Assembly (NCBI GenBank): GCA_965250265.1 | Contig: CBDFNO010000009.1 | Span: forward strand, 186,001-250,000 | Reading direction: 5' to 3' | DNA from: PRS1 sp965250265 | GTDB taxonomy: Bacteria; Bacteroidota; Bacteroidia; Flavobacteriales; Flavobacteriaceae | DNA length: 64,000 nucleotides | Shown here: positions 36,168 to 45,400 of the stretch, piece after piece | Layout: every line of letters starts with the position of its first letter | How positions within the stretch are numbered: position 1 is the first letter of the stretch | The notes under the pieces: generated by a model | The model's database searches: none | What the model was told of the DNA's origin: nothing | Seen by the model: only the letters and a program-made list of their open reading frames with translations | Made by a program: the position numbers and the translations under genes

Positions 36168-36821
36168 ATGAAATTTTTTGTTGATACGGCTAATTTAGAT
36201 CAAATAAAAGAAGCACAAGACCTTGGAGTTCTTGATGGTGTAACAACCAATCCTTCATTAATGGCAAAAGAAGGAATAACAGGACATGATAATATTATAA
36301 AACACTATGTGGATATTTGCAATATTGTTGATGGAGATGTGAGTGCAGAAGTTATTGCAACGGATTTTGAAGGTATGGTAAAAGAAGGTGAAGCTTTAGC
36401 CGAATTACATGACCAGATTGTAGTAAAATTACCAATGATCAAAGACGGCGTCAAAGCTTGTAAATACTTTTCGGATCGAGGTGTTAAAATAAATATGACC
36501 TTGGTATTTTCTCCAGGTCAGGCATTACTTGCAGCAAAAGCTGGTGCAACTTATGTATCACCTTTTATTGGACGTTTAGACGATATTTCTACAGATGGAT
36601 TAAACCTTATTGGTGAAATTCGTCTTATTTATGATAACTACGGTTATGATACTCAAATTTTAGCAGCATCTGTGCGGCATACAATGCATGTTATAGATTG
36701 TGCAAAACTAGGTGCAGATGTTATGACAGGACCTTTAAGTTCAATTGTAGGATTGTTAAAACATCCACTTACAGATATTGGTCTTGCTAATTTTTTAGCA
36801 GATTTTAAAAAAGGAAACTAG
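36168..36821 (+). CDS. fsa: Transaldolase / fructose-6-phosphate aldolase (short type)
   Basis: 217 residues, the length of the short Fsa/TalC transaldolases. It starts MKFFVDTANLDQIKEAQDLG. GVTTNPSLMAKEG is the family signature, and the Schiff-base Lys lies in IVVKLPMIKDGVKAC. FSPGQALLAAKAGATYVSPF and AASVRHTMHVI complete it. It either transfers dihydroxyacetone units in the pentose-phosphate pathway or cleaves fructose 6-phosphate; the sequence alone does not decide. It is a single gene ending at a shared bidirectional terminator. Confidence 0.93.
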   Translation: MKFFVDTANLDQIKEAQDLGVLDGVTTNPSLMAKEGITGHDNIIKHYVDICNIVDGDVSAEVIATDFEGMVKEGEALAELHDQIVVKLPMIKDGVKACKYFSDRGVKINMTLVFSPGQALLAAKAGATYVSPFIGRLDDISTDGLNLIGEIRLIYDNYGYDTQILAASVRHTMHVIDCAKLGADVMTGPLSSIVGLLKHPLTDIGLANFLADFKKGN

Positions 36822-36848
36822 AATTTTTTTAAAGTGAAAAGTAAATAT

Positions 36849-36879
36849 AAAAGGCTATAATTATTAATTGTAGCCTTTT
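36849..36879. terminator. Bidirectional terminator
   Basis: AAAAGGCTA (36849-36857) and TAGCCTTTT (36871-36879) form a perfect 9-bp stem with a 13-base AT loop. A- and T-rich tails on both sides let it end both fsa (plus) and the convergent TlpA-like gene (minus). Confidence 0.8.
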
Positions 36880-36880
36880 A

Positions 36881-38290
36881 CTATTTTAGTTGATCTAGTA
36901 AGTTTTTAAAGTCGTAATCAAACATATTTGCATTAGAGATAACAATAGTTTTATCGCTATTTACAACAATAACTTTATTAATGTATTGAATAGCTAGCAT
37001 TTTTTTTGCAGCTTCAGGATTTCTAAATCGGTATTCATTTTCAAAACCAAAGCTATTTTGTTTTAGCATTCGCTTCCATAAGCTTAAATGAATAGCGTCA
37101 ATATTTATGGAAATAAAATTAATGTTTGGATATTTTTCTTTAAGTTCATTAACTTTTTTATGACTATTCTTAAAGTGGGTTTTTATTGCTTTCGACCAAA
37201 AATAGACAACAGTTGGTTTATTAATAATGGTATTAATATTTATTGCTTCGTTTTTGTAATTAGTAATTTCTATTTCAGGGAATTTATTACCAGAACGTAA
37301 CTTTTTAAGAGTGTTATTTAATTTGGTTATATATTCAGAATGTTCATTATTGCTACTTTTACTCATATAAGAATTGAACATAGCTTCACTTTCTTCAACA
37401 GAATTACTAAATGACAAGAAATTACGAGTTGCATACTTTAAAAGATTATTTTTAATAGCACTATTACTTATCAAGCTGTCGATTAATTGTATCTTATTTA
37501 AATTATAATGAATAGAATTTCTATCAAAAACACTGTCTTTAGAAATTTCAAAATATTTCTGCAATGCTAAATTGTTAAAATGATGAAAGAAAAAATAGTA
37601 ATATGGATAAAAATCTTTTAATTCTTCATCGTTATAATTAATAGAGTTCCTGAAATCATAAAAACCGTTCGGTAGTGAATTATAATCTGCTAACTTATTG
37701 TTACCATAATATCTAAAAGGATATAATTCTTTATGAGCGAAATAACTATAATCAATACTTGCTTTAGAAACTTTAATAAATAGTTCAGAATTTGGATATT
37801 TCTCAACAAAATTAATTAGATTATTAATTTTATCAGCTTTTAAAGAATCTATCTTTTTTTGAAACACAGTAGGCTCTAACTTACTTAAATTGTACATTAT
37901 TTTGTATTCATCCTCAAGAGTTAAGAACAAACTTATTAAGTAATTATTTTTTCTGGCACCTCTTCCAGTAAATACTAGAGACTCGTCAAAATCTATAGTG
38001 TTAAGTCTTAATAAAACACTGTCATTTGGTTCTATAATTATAGCTTGCTCTTCTCCACCGTGTGTAAAAGTATGTAAGCCTGAATTAAGACTTTCTATAT
38101 TAAAAGAAAACCGATTATTTTCGTCTAAGTAAAGCGTATCTATTGGTGCAGTATTATCATAAAGCACTAAAAAATCATTATTTGGGTTAATTATTTCACC
38201 ACCAAAATATGCTTGTCCACAACTGTTTTCTTTCGAGTCACAGCCAAATAATGTTGTAAAAATAAATACAAAAATTACAATTTGCTTCAT
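36881..38290 (-). CDS. TlpA-like thioredoxin-fold lipoprotein lacking CxxC
   Basis: 469 residues with a lipoprotein signal (MKQIVIFVFIFTTLFGCDSK) and a DUF4369-like N-terminal domain (AYFGGEIINPNNDFLVLYDN). A helical middle follows, then a C-terminal thioredoxin fold starting about residue 340: NKPTVVYFWSKAIKTHFKNS. Here the usual WCxxC is WSKAIK, with no cysteines, so it cannot do thiol-disulfide exchange. Related lipoproteins are abundant in Bacteroidota. The domain probably binds rather than reduces. Compare the intact TlpA protein at 61520. Confidence 0.8.
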   Translation of the reverse strand: MKQIVIFVFIFTTLFGCDSKENSCGQAYFGGEIINPNNDFLVLYDNTAPIDTLYLDENNRFSFNIESLNSGLHTFTHGGEEQAIIIEPNDSVLLRLNTIDFDESLVFTGRGARKNNYLISLFLTLEDEYKIMYNLSKLEPTVFQKKIDSLKADKINNLINFVEKYPNSELFIKVSKASIDYSYFAHKELYPFRYYGNNKLADYNSLPNGFYDFRNSINYNDEELKDFYPYYYFFFHHFNNLALQKYFEISKDSVFDRNSIHYNLNKIQLIDSLISNSAIKNNLLKYATRNFLSFSNSVEESEAMFNSYMSKSSNNEHSEYITKLNNTLKKLRSGNKFPEIEITNYKNEAININTIINKPTVVYFWSKAIKTHFKNSHKKVNELKEKYPNINFISINIDAIHLSLWKRMLKQNSFGFENEYRFRNPEAAKKMLAIQYINKVIVVNSDKTIVISNANMFDYDFKNLLDQLK

Positions 38291-38405
38291 AATAAATTAA
38301 TAAGAAAATAGATTTGGATATTTCACTTATTTCGTACAAAAATATACTTTGCATACTAAAAGTGTTGTTAATGCGTTGTTAAATCTTATTATGACTACTT
38401 TTAAT

Positions 38406-38435
38406 TTGCTTAATCGATTGATTTTTCTACTTTTG
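38406..38435 (+). promoter_or_regulatory. Promoter of the ABC-F gene
   Basis: TTG (38406-38408), 19 bp, TACTTTTG (38428-38435): an exact match to the Bacteroidota promoter pattern, ending 22 bp before the start codon. Confidence 0.8.
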
Positions 38436-38457
38436 CGGCGAATTTAAACAAAAAATA

Positions 38458-40083
38458 ATGTTATCAGTTTCTAACCTATCAATACAGTTTGGTAAACGTA
38501 TCCTTTTTGATGAGGTAAATACAACTTTTCATAATGGTAATTGTTATGGCATTATTGGAGCTAATGGTTCAGGGAAATCAACTTTTTTAAAGATTTTAGC
38601 TGGAAACCATGATGCAACTTCTGGCCATGTACATTTAGAAACAGGAAAACGTATGTCTGTTCTTGAACAGAATCACAATCTTTATGATGAGCACCCTGTT
38701 TTAGAAACTGTGATAATGGGAAACAAACCTTTGTTTAAAATCAAAACTGAAATTGATGCATTATATGCAGATTACACAGATGAAAATGCCGAAAAAATTG
38801 GAGAACTTCAAGTAGAGTTTGAAGAAATGAATGGTTGGAATGCTGACAGCGATGCAGCTGCATTATTATCTAATTTAGGCATTAAAGAAGTCTTACATTA
38901 CACTTTAATGAAAGATCTTGATGGTAAGCAAAAAGTAAGGGTTTTATTAGCTCAAGCTTTGTTTGGTAATCCGGATGTGTTAATTATGGATGAGCCAACA
39001 AACGATTTAGATTATGAAACAATTTCTTGGTTAGAGAATTTTCTGGCTAATTATGAAAACTGTGTAATTGTTGTTTCTCATGATAGACACTTTTTAGATG
39101 CTGTTTGTACTCATATTTCGGATATAGATTTTTCTAAAATCAATCATTATTCAGGTAATTATAGTTTTTGGTATGAGTCTTCGCAATTAGCAGCAAGGCA
39201 GAGAGCACAACAAAACAAAAAAGCAGAAGACAAGAAAAAAGAACTAGAAGAATTTATTAGACGATTTTCAGCAAATGTTGCTAAATCAAAACAAGCTACT
39301 AGCAGAAAAAAAATGATAGATAAACTTAATATTTCAGATATTAAGCCATCAAGTCGTCGTTATCCTGCTATTATTTTTGAACGTAATAGAGTTGCTGGTG
39401 ATCAAATTTTAAATACTGAAAATTTAGCTGCTTCAATTGATGGAGATGTGTTATTTCAAAAAATTGATATTAATCTCGCTAAAGGAGATAAAGTAGTTGT
39501 GTATTCTAAAGACTCCAGAGCAACCACAGCATTTTACGAAATATTAAATGGTAAAGAAAAAACTGATGCTGGAAAATTTGCTTGGGGAATTACCACTACA
39601 CAATCGTATTTACCATTGGATAACAGTAGTTTTTTTGAAAACAAATTAACACTTGTTGATTGGTTACGCCAATGGGCAACTACCGAAGAGGAGCGAGAAG
39701 AAGTTTATGTGCGCGGGTTTTTAGGTAAAATGATTTTTAGTGGTGAAGAAGCTTTAAAAACTTCTAATGTGTTGTCAGGAGGAGAGAAGGTACGTTGCAT
39801 GCTATCAAGAATGATGATGATTCGTGCTAATGTTTTGATGTTAGACGAACCAACAAACCATTTAGATTTAGAGAGTATCACAGCATTTAACAATTCACTC
39901 AAGAACTTTAAAGGCACTGTGTTGTTTTCTACTCATGACCATGAGTTTGCACAAACTCTAGCCAATAGAGTTATAGAGCTTACACCTAATGGAATTATTG
40001 ATCGTTATACTACTTTCGATGAGTATATGCAAGATCCAAAAATAAAAGCTCTTAGAGAACAAATGTATGCTGTAACTGTTTAA
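38458..40083 (+). CDS. ABC-F family ATPase with degenerate second P-loop
   Basis: 541 residues with two ABC domains and no membrane part, as in ribosome-associated ABC-F proteins (YbiT/Uup class). Domain 1 has Walker A GIIGANGSGKSTFLKIL and Walker B VLIMDEPTNDLDYETISW. The linker KKKELEEFIRRFSANVAKSK is the P-site-tRNA-interaction motif. Domain 2 keeps the signature LSGGEKVRCMLSRMMM and Walker B VLMLDEPTNHLDLESI, but its P-loop is VVVYSKDSRATTAFYEI, without GxxGxGKST. Only one nucleotide site therefore has a normal P-loop. It likely acts on stalled or translating ribosomes. Confidence 0.93.
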   Translation: MLSVSNLSIQFGKRILFDEVNTTFHNGNCYGIIGANGSGKSTFLKILAGNHDATSGHVHLETGKRMSVLEQNHNLYDEHPVLETVIMGNKPLFKIKTEIDALYADYTDENAEKIGELQVEFEEMNGWNADSDAAALLSNLGIKEVLHYTLMKDLDGKQKVRVLLAQALFGNPDVLIMDEPTNDLDYETISWLENFLANYENCVIVVSHDRHFLDAVCTHISDIDFSKINHYSGNYSFWYESSQLAARQRAQQNKKAEDKKKELEEFIRRFSANVAKSKQATSRKKMIDKLNISDIKPSSRRYPAIIFERNRVAGDQILNTENLAASIDGDVLFQKIDINLAKGDKVVVYSKDSRATTAFYEILNGKEKTDAGKFAWGITTTQSYLPLDNSSFFENKLTLVDWLRQWATTEEEREEVYVRGFLGKMIFSGEEALKTSNVLSGGEKVRCMLSRMMMIRANVLMLDEPTNHLDLESITAFNNSLKNFKGTVLFSTHDHEFAQTLANRVIELTPNGIIDRYTTFDEYMQDPKIKALREQMYAVTV

Positions 40084-40095
40084 GTAATTTTAACT

Positions 40096-40329
40096 TTATG
40101 TCTGCATTTCTGTTCTTATACTTTCAATAATTGGAACAGCTTTATCTAACTCCTCATTGTGAACAAATAATTCTTGTTGCCCTTGAATGGGTGCACCAAA
40201 ACCTGCTAAACGTCCGGATTCAGATTCGTCCTTAACTATAGCAGAAACACCAATTTCCTCCAATCTTGTAACCATAAGCTGGATTAAGATAAAATTTCCT
40301 GTGTATATTTTTGTATAATGTGTTTCCAT
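40096..40329 (-). CDS. DUF2007 domain protein
   Basis: 77 residues, one small alpha/beta domain: YTGNFILIQLMVTRLEEIGV and SAIVKDESESGRLAGFGAPI, ending with a short acidic helix. DUF2007 proteins are putative signal-transducing proteins with a GlnB-like or ferredoxin-like fold and no established function. It is convergent with the ABC-F gene (12 bp apart) and divergent from the decarboxylase. Confidence 0.88.
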   Translation of the reverse strand: METHYTKIYTGNFILIQLMVTRLEEIGVSAIVKDESESGRLAGFGAPIQGQQELFVHNEELDKAVPIIESIRTEMQT

Positions 40330-40450
40330 AGCTTCATAAATTTAAGTTCCCTTTTAAAGATACAAAAAAACAATTCAATTTGTGTAATTTTAGATCGAGA
40401 TTTGTAATATAATCTTTCAAAAAGAATAAAATATTTTAAACCAACTATTT

Positions 40451-41893
40451 GTGAACAAACTTAAACAACATATTTTAGCATTACAAACCATTTCTTCAGT
40501 ATTAGAGCCATCAGAATCACAACGCAACCAATACTTTACACAAGTAAGCAATTATACCAATAGTTTTATAAATACATTGGAAGACACCAATGCCTATTCA
40601 AATGAAAAGGAGTCGGATAATGTTTTTGCCATTACTTCAAAAAAGAAATCACTTCAAGATATTCTAAAGATCTATGCAGATGAAGTTGCGACCAAAGGTA
40701 TAAATCCAGCTTCTGGAGGGCATTTAGGTTATATTCCTGGTGGAGGTATTTACACAGCAGCCATTGCAGATTATTTGGCAGATGTGACTAACGAATATTC
40801 AGGAATGTATTTTGCATCACCTGGAGCAGTAACCATGGAAAATGAACTCATAGATTGGATGAAATCAATTTTTAAGTTTCCTGAAACTGCTATCGGGAAT
40901 TTAACATCAGGAGGTTCTATCGCCAATTTAATTGCATTAACTGCTGCAAGAGACAAACATAAAATTAAGAATAGTAACATTGAAAAAAGCGTCATTTATG
41001 TAAGCTCACAGGTTCACCATTGTATCAATAAAGCTTTGCGCATTATTGGTCTAGAAGATATTATTATTCGCCATATTGAATTGGATGATAACTCCAAAAT
41101 GATTCCTGAAGATTTAAGTGCAAAAATTGAAAACGATAATGCTGCAGGCTTAAATCCTTTTTTAGTAATTGCATCTTCTGGTACTACAGATACCGGAGCG
41201 ATTGACCCTTTGCAAGATATTGGAGAGATTGCCAATGCCAATAATTTATGGTATCATATTGATGCAGCTTATGGTGGATTTTTTATTTTAACCGAAACAA
41301 AGAAAGATGCTTTTAAAGGCATTGAACTTGCCGATTCTTTGGTTATAGATCCACATAAAGGTTTGTTTTTACCTTATGGTTTAGGAGCGGTTTTGGTAAA
41401 AGATAAGACTTCTGTATATCATTCTCATCATTATAGAGCCAACTATATGCAAGATGCTATTAACGATAATATGCCAGTAAATCCTGCAGATGTTTCACCG
41501 GAACTCACCAAGCATTTTAGAGGCTTACGCTTATGGATGCCGTTACAATTGCATGGTATAGAACCTTTTGTTGCTTGTTTAGAGGAAAAACTATTACTCA
41601 CTACGTATTTTAGAGAACGCCTTTTAGAAATTGGTTTTAAACTAGGACCAGAGCCCGATTTGTCTGTGAGTTATTTTTGGTATCCATCAAAAACTTTGGA
41701 TGAGAATACCTTTAATGAAAACCTCATGCAAGAAATACATAACGATGGCGAAATATTTTTAAGCTCCACAATTATTAATGGTAAGTTTGTAATTCGTTTA
41801 GCTATCTTATCGTTTAGAACAAAACTACATACTATAGATAAAGCTATTAGGATGATTGATAAAACCAGAAGAAAAGTCGAAAACAATTTTTAA
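40451..41893 (+). CDS. PLP-dependent decarboxylase (group II)
   Basis: 480 residues with a GTG start (VNKLKQHILALQ...), there being no upstream ATG in frame. Group II amino-acid decarboxylase fold: SGGHLGYIPGGGIYTAAIAD, FASPGAVTMENELIDWMKSI, the cofactor-stacking HIDAAYGGFFIL and the Schiff-base Lys in SLVIDPHKGLFLPYG. The members nearest in pattern decarboxylate aromatic amino acids, aspartate or glutamate; the specificity is not readable here. It is the last conserved gene before the 42-55 kb defence-type operon. Confidence 0.92.
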   Translation: MNKLKQHILALQTISSVLEPSESQRNQYFTQVSNYTNSFINTLEDTNAYSNEKESDNVFAITSKKKSLQDILKIYADEVATKGINPASGGHLGYIPGGGIYTAAIADYLADVTNEYSGMYFASPGAVTMENELIDWMKSIFKFPETAIGNLTSGGSIANLIALTAARDKHKIKNSNIEKSVIYVSSQVHHCINKALRIIGLEDIIIRHIELDDNSKMIPEDLSAKIENDNAAGLNPFLVIASSGTTDTGAIDPLQDIGEIANANNLWYHIDAAYGGFFILTETKKDAFKGIELADSLVIDPHKGLFLPYGLGAVLVKDKTSVYHSHHYRANYMQDAINDNMPVNPADVSPELTKHFRGLRLWMPLQLHGIEPFVACLEEKLLLTTYFRERLLEIGFKLGPEPDLSVSYFWYPSKTLDENTFNENLMQEIHNDGEIFLSSTIINGKFVIRLAILSFRTKLHTIDKAIRMIDKTRRKVENNF

Positions 41894-42304
41894 TGTTTTG
41901 TTTATAAGTTGTTTTTGAAAAGGATTGATCTTATCAAAGAATTTGCCGAACTTCGTTCAACAGTCGCTAATAAGAATTAAAACTCTGATTAGCTTAATTT
42001 TGTGTCTAATTGCTTTTAAAAAAACAGAATTTTAAATAGCAGTATAGACCTTCGGATTATGAGTCATTTTAAGATTTACGCCCAAACGTAAGCACTGGGC
42101 TCACAGCCTCTAATTTGCACAATCGTGTTCCGTTTCGTGTTCCGTTTCGTGTTCACATTGTTAGTAAATAATTGATAACAATTTATGCAAATATTTGATG
42201 TTTTCTTTTGTTAAACTTGATTATATATTCACTCCCTATTGCCTTGTGAACGTAATGTTAATTCATAAGAAAATAATTAGTAGCTTTATGGTTTTGGATT
42301 GAGA
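41894..42304. other. Non-coding boundary region before the conflict operon
   Basis: 411 bp without a convincing gene. It holds a 12-bp tandem repeat, CGTGTTCCGTTT twice plus a 7-base partial unit (42124-42154), and a GC-richer patch (42060-42120) unlike the flanking AT-rich DNA. A minus-strand segment at about 42056-42073 (GACTCATAATCCGAAGGTCT) resembles part of an anticodon arm, but no tRNA can be folded. A TAGCTTTA at 42281-42288 is one base off the -7 consensus. The change in composition fits an island edge. Confidence 0.4.
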
Positions 42305-42445
42305 ATGCTAAAAAGCGAGTTTATCCGGGCACTTAATGCGATAAACGTATATAAAAAGGATGATATTGATATTATCTATAAGTATGAAGAAGAAATATTG
42401 GCTCAAGGAATCAGTCATAGACTAAGCGAGATTATCGGATTCTAG
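42305..42445 (+). CDS. 46-residue ORF leading the conflict operon (possible truncated gene)
   Basis: ATG 42305 opens a 46-codon frame ending TAG 42443-42445, 21 bp before the caspase gene and in the same direction. The product, which includes DIIYKYEEEILAQGISHRLS, is acidic and helical. The last 15 residues (ISHRLSEIIG) recall the HRL-Y segment at the N-terminus of some PD-(D/E)XK-type proteins, which would make this a truncated gene start. That comparison is weak. It may also be a leader peptide or small partner protein of the operon. Confidence 0.35.
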   Translation: MLKSEFIRALNAINVYKKDDIDIIYKYEEEILAQGISHRLSEIIGF

Positions 42446-42466
42446 AATAAATATAAATTAAGGAAT

Positions 42467-45400
42467 ATGTCCATCCACAAACCAACTCTCTACGGCGTCT
42501 TTATTGCCATCGACGAATATGGCCCTAATGTTTCTTCCTTAAAAGGTTGTAAATATGATATCGCCGAATATCGAAAGATGTTAGATGAACACTTCGCGTC
42601 TAAGATTGACATTAATACAAACAATATCAAATATCTTTCGGATGGTGAGGCGACTTATGAAAATGTTATAAAAACATTTGATGTGGCTAACTTCAGCTCG
42701 ATGAAGAAGGATGACATCTTTCTATTTATTTACACAGGACATGGTTCCAGAGAAAAACAAGCAAAGGAATTCAATAAAATAGAACCTTCTGGTATTTCCG
42801 AAACACTGGTGCTTCACGATAGCCGTGGTCCTGATGGTAAAGATTTGGCGGACAAAGAGATTGGTATTCTACTTAATAGAATAGGAAAAAAATGTGATAA
42901 CATTACCGTAATATTTGACAGCTGTCATTCTGGATCTGGGGTCAGAGGTGTTAATGATATTGTTTTGGGAAGCACCAGACAAGCACCTGATGATTTTGGA
43001 AATAGTCATTCCAGAACAACCTATTCAAAGGATGGAATAAGAAAATATGAAACCTATCTAAATGGATACTACAAGGATGCACATGGAGATAATCCTGTGG
43101 TTCCATTTACAAAGTTAATCTTACTTTCTGCTTGTGACAAAAAAGAAAAAGCTAAAGAATTATCATCGCCTAGTCAAGGTGCATTTTCTCGTTTCTTGAT
43201 AGAAACAATTAAAGAAAATTCATCCGTCAACTATATGGATTTAATGGATGAAGCAAAATTTCAGTTAAGTGCAAATCATATACATCAAAGTCCAAGGATT
43301 AATGCTCAATTATTTTTCAATGCATACAATACTTTCCTACTTAATAGTCCATCAGAGAGTAAGGAAGTAATTCTAAAGAAAAAGGGCGTCCACTGGATTC
43401 TTGAGAAAGGAGCTATCGATGGTGTCTTAACTCAGGAAGAAATTTTTCTCGAAATTATTGAGAATGGCGAAGTGATTTGTAAAGGAAAAATTTCGTCGGT
43501 TTATCCTGAATACAGCCAAGTTAAAATAGAAGGAAATGGATTAGAAAATAAGGATAAAATGCTTGCAAGATTTTTAGGTCCATACAACAAGCCATGTCTT
43601 GTAAACAATATTTCCGAAGGAAAAGGTAATGACAGACTTCAAACAGCCTTATCTGCATATTCACCTTTCAATTTCCAAATAAGGGAAAATTTAAATGTAA
43701 GTCAGTTTGCCCTGAAATGTACTGAAGATAAGGTCAGCATATTGGATACTGAAAGCAACAAAGAAATAATCGCCTATAATGGCACTCAAGAAGACCAAAT
43801 ATTTTCATTCGTATTTGAGGACCTGGAACATATTGGGCAATGGCAGCAAAATCTTTCTATCGAAAATAAGGCTTGTCAGTTTGATCCATCCGAAGTGAAA
43901 ATTACGTTCACTAATATTGAAAGTGGAGAATCATATACAGATCAAGAATTAGTAGAAATTTCATTAGCGAAAAATAAAAATGAAAAGTTCAGTTTTCATT
44001 ATGAAATCAATGTAGAAAATTTAACACCCGTTCCTCTTAATTGCTCTCTTCTATATTTTGGTCCTGGCTTCCAAATACTTGAAGTTTATGAAAACCTGAC
44101 TATACCTAGTGAAATTAATAATAAAGCTAATTTTCCTATTCCCTCTTCTATGAATAAACTTGAGGTTCATGATAAGGTTAAGCCACGTTTTGCCGACTAC
44201 AAATTTACCAATGTAAAAAGTGAGGCGACTGATATTTTCAAAATTTTTGTCACCACGTCGGATTTTATTGGGACGGCAAGCCTCACTCAAAAATCGCTGC
44301 AACGACTGAAAGAATATAAGAGATACGGAATGGTAACAGTCAATAGCACAACAGCAAGAGGCGGAACCAGAGACCTCGAGGGTGATCATGATGAATATTT
44401 AAATCAATGGTTAACAAAATCTATCACAGTTAAAACTACCAAGAAAAAATTAAATCTGTCACAAGAACAGATTTCCATTTCAGATAAAGTTTCCATATCC
44501 GCACCAAAAGGCCTGGAAGGTGATATCATTACCAGGATAATACCCACGGACAGTAGATCCTTGGATGAATATAGCATTGTGAATCAGTTAGTCAATCTTT
44601 CAGATGATGCTGAACTATTTTTTTTTGATTCGCATCGGTCAGTATCTGGAACTCCAAATTGCCTTGAAATTCAGAATGTTCAAAATCAAGAAATACTTCA
44701 GAGCAATCCATTAGTTATTACCATAGACGCTGATGACGATTCTACAATGATTCCTTTAACTTATGATGGAGAACATTTTATCCCTCTAGATATAAAAGAT
44801 GCCGAGGACGGAAAATATACATTCGAATTAAATCATCTACCCCAAAGAACTGCCAACAGAAGTCTTACCCAAGCCATCAAATTATTCTTTATAAAAATCA
44901 GAGGTAAGCATACCAGTAATAAGACCCACATGTTAAAATATGTGGACTATTCGAATGGTAAGTCTTCTGACGACAAGGAGCAATTTAGATCATTGGTCAC
45001 CAAGTCAAACAAGCCTTTACTTTTGGTCCACGGAATTATAGGGAATACCAAGCAGATGGTACAAGTTGCCAAGCGATTATTCGATTCCGGAAAGTATGAC
45101 TTAGTCATGACCTTCAATTATGAAAATCTAAATACACCTATAGAAGCTACTTCAGGTGAATTACTGGACCAATTAAAGTCGGTAGGCTTTAGTAAAGACA
45201 AGAAAATTACAATCCTATCTCACTCGATGGGAGGTCTTGTCAGCCGCTGTATGATCGAACAACTTTCTGGCTACGATGTGGTCAAAAAGTTAGTAGTTGT
45301 AGGAACACCAAATATGGGCTCCAAAGTGGCTGAAGTAGGGAGCAAATATATTGTGCAATGGTTACCGATCATATTCTTTCTTGTGAATGTTGTTCGAGAT

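Noticed and set aside
42050..42080. A tRNA gene on the minus strand
   Set aside because: A short CTCATAA loop-like string is present, but no acceptor, D or T stem can be built.
42124..42154. A CRISPR array
   Set aside because: Only 2.6 copies of a 12-bp unit with no spacers; it is a simple tandem repeat.
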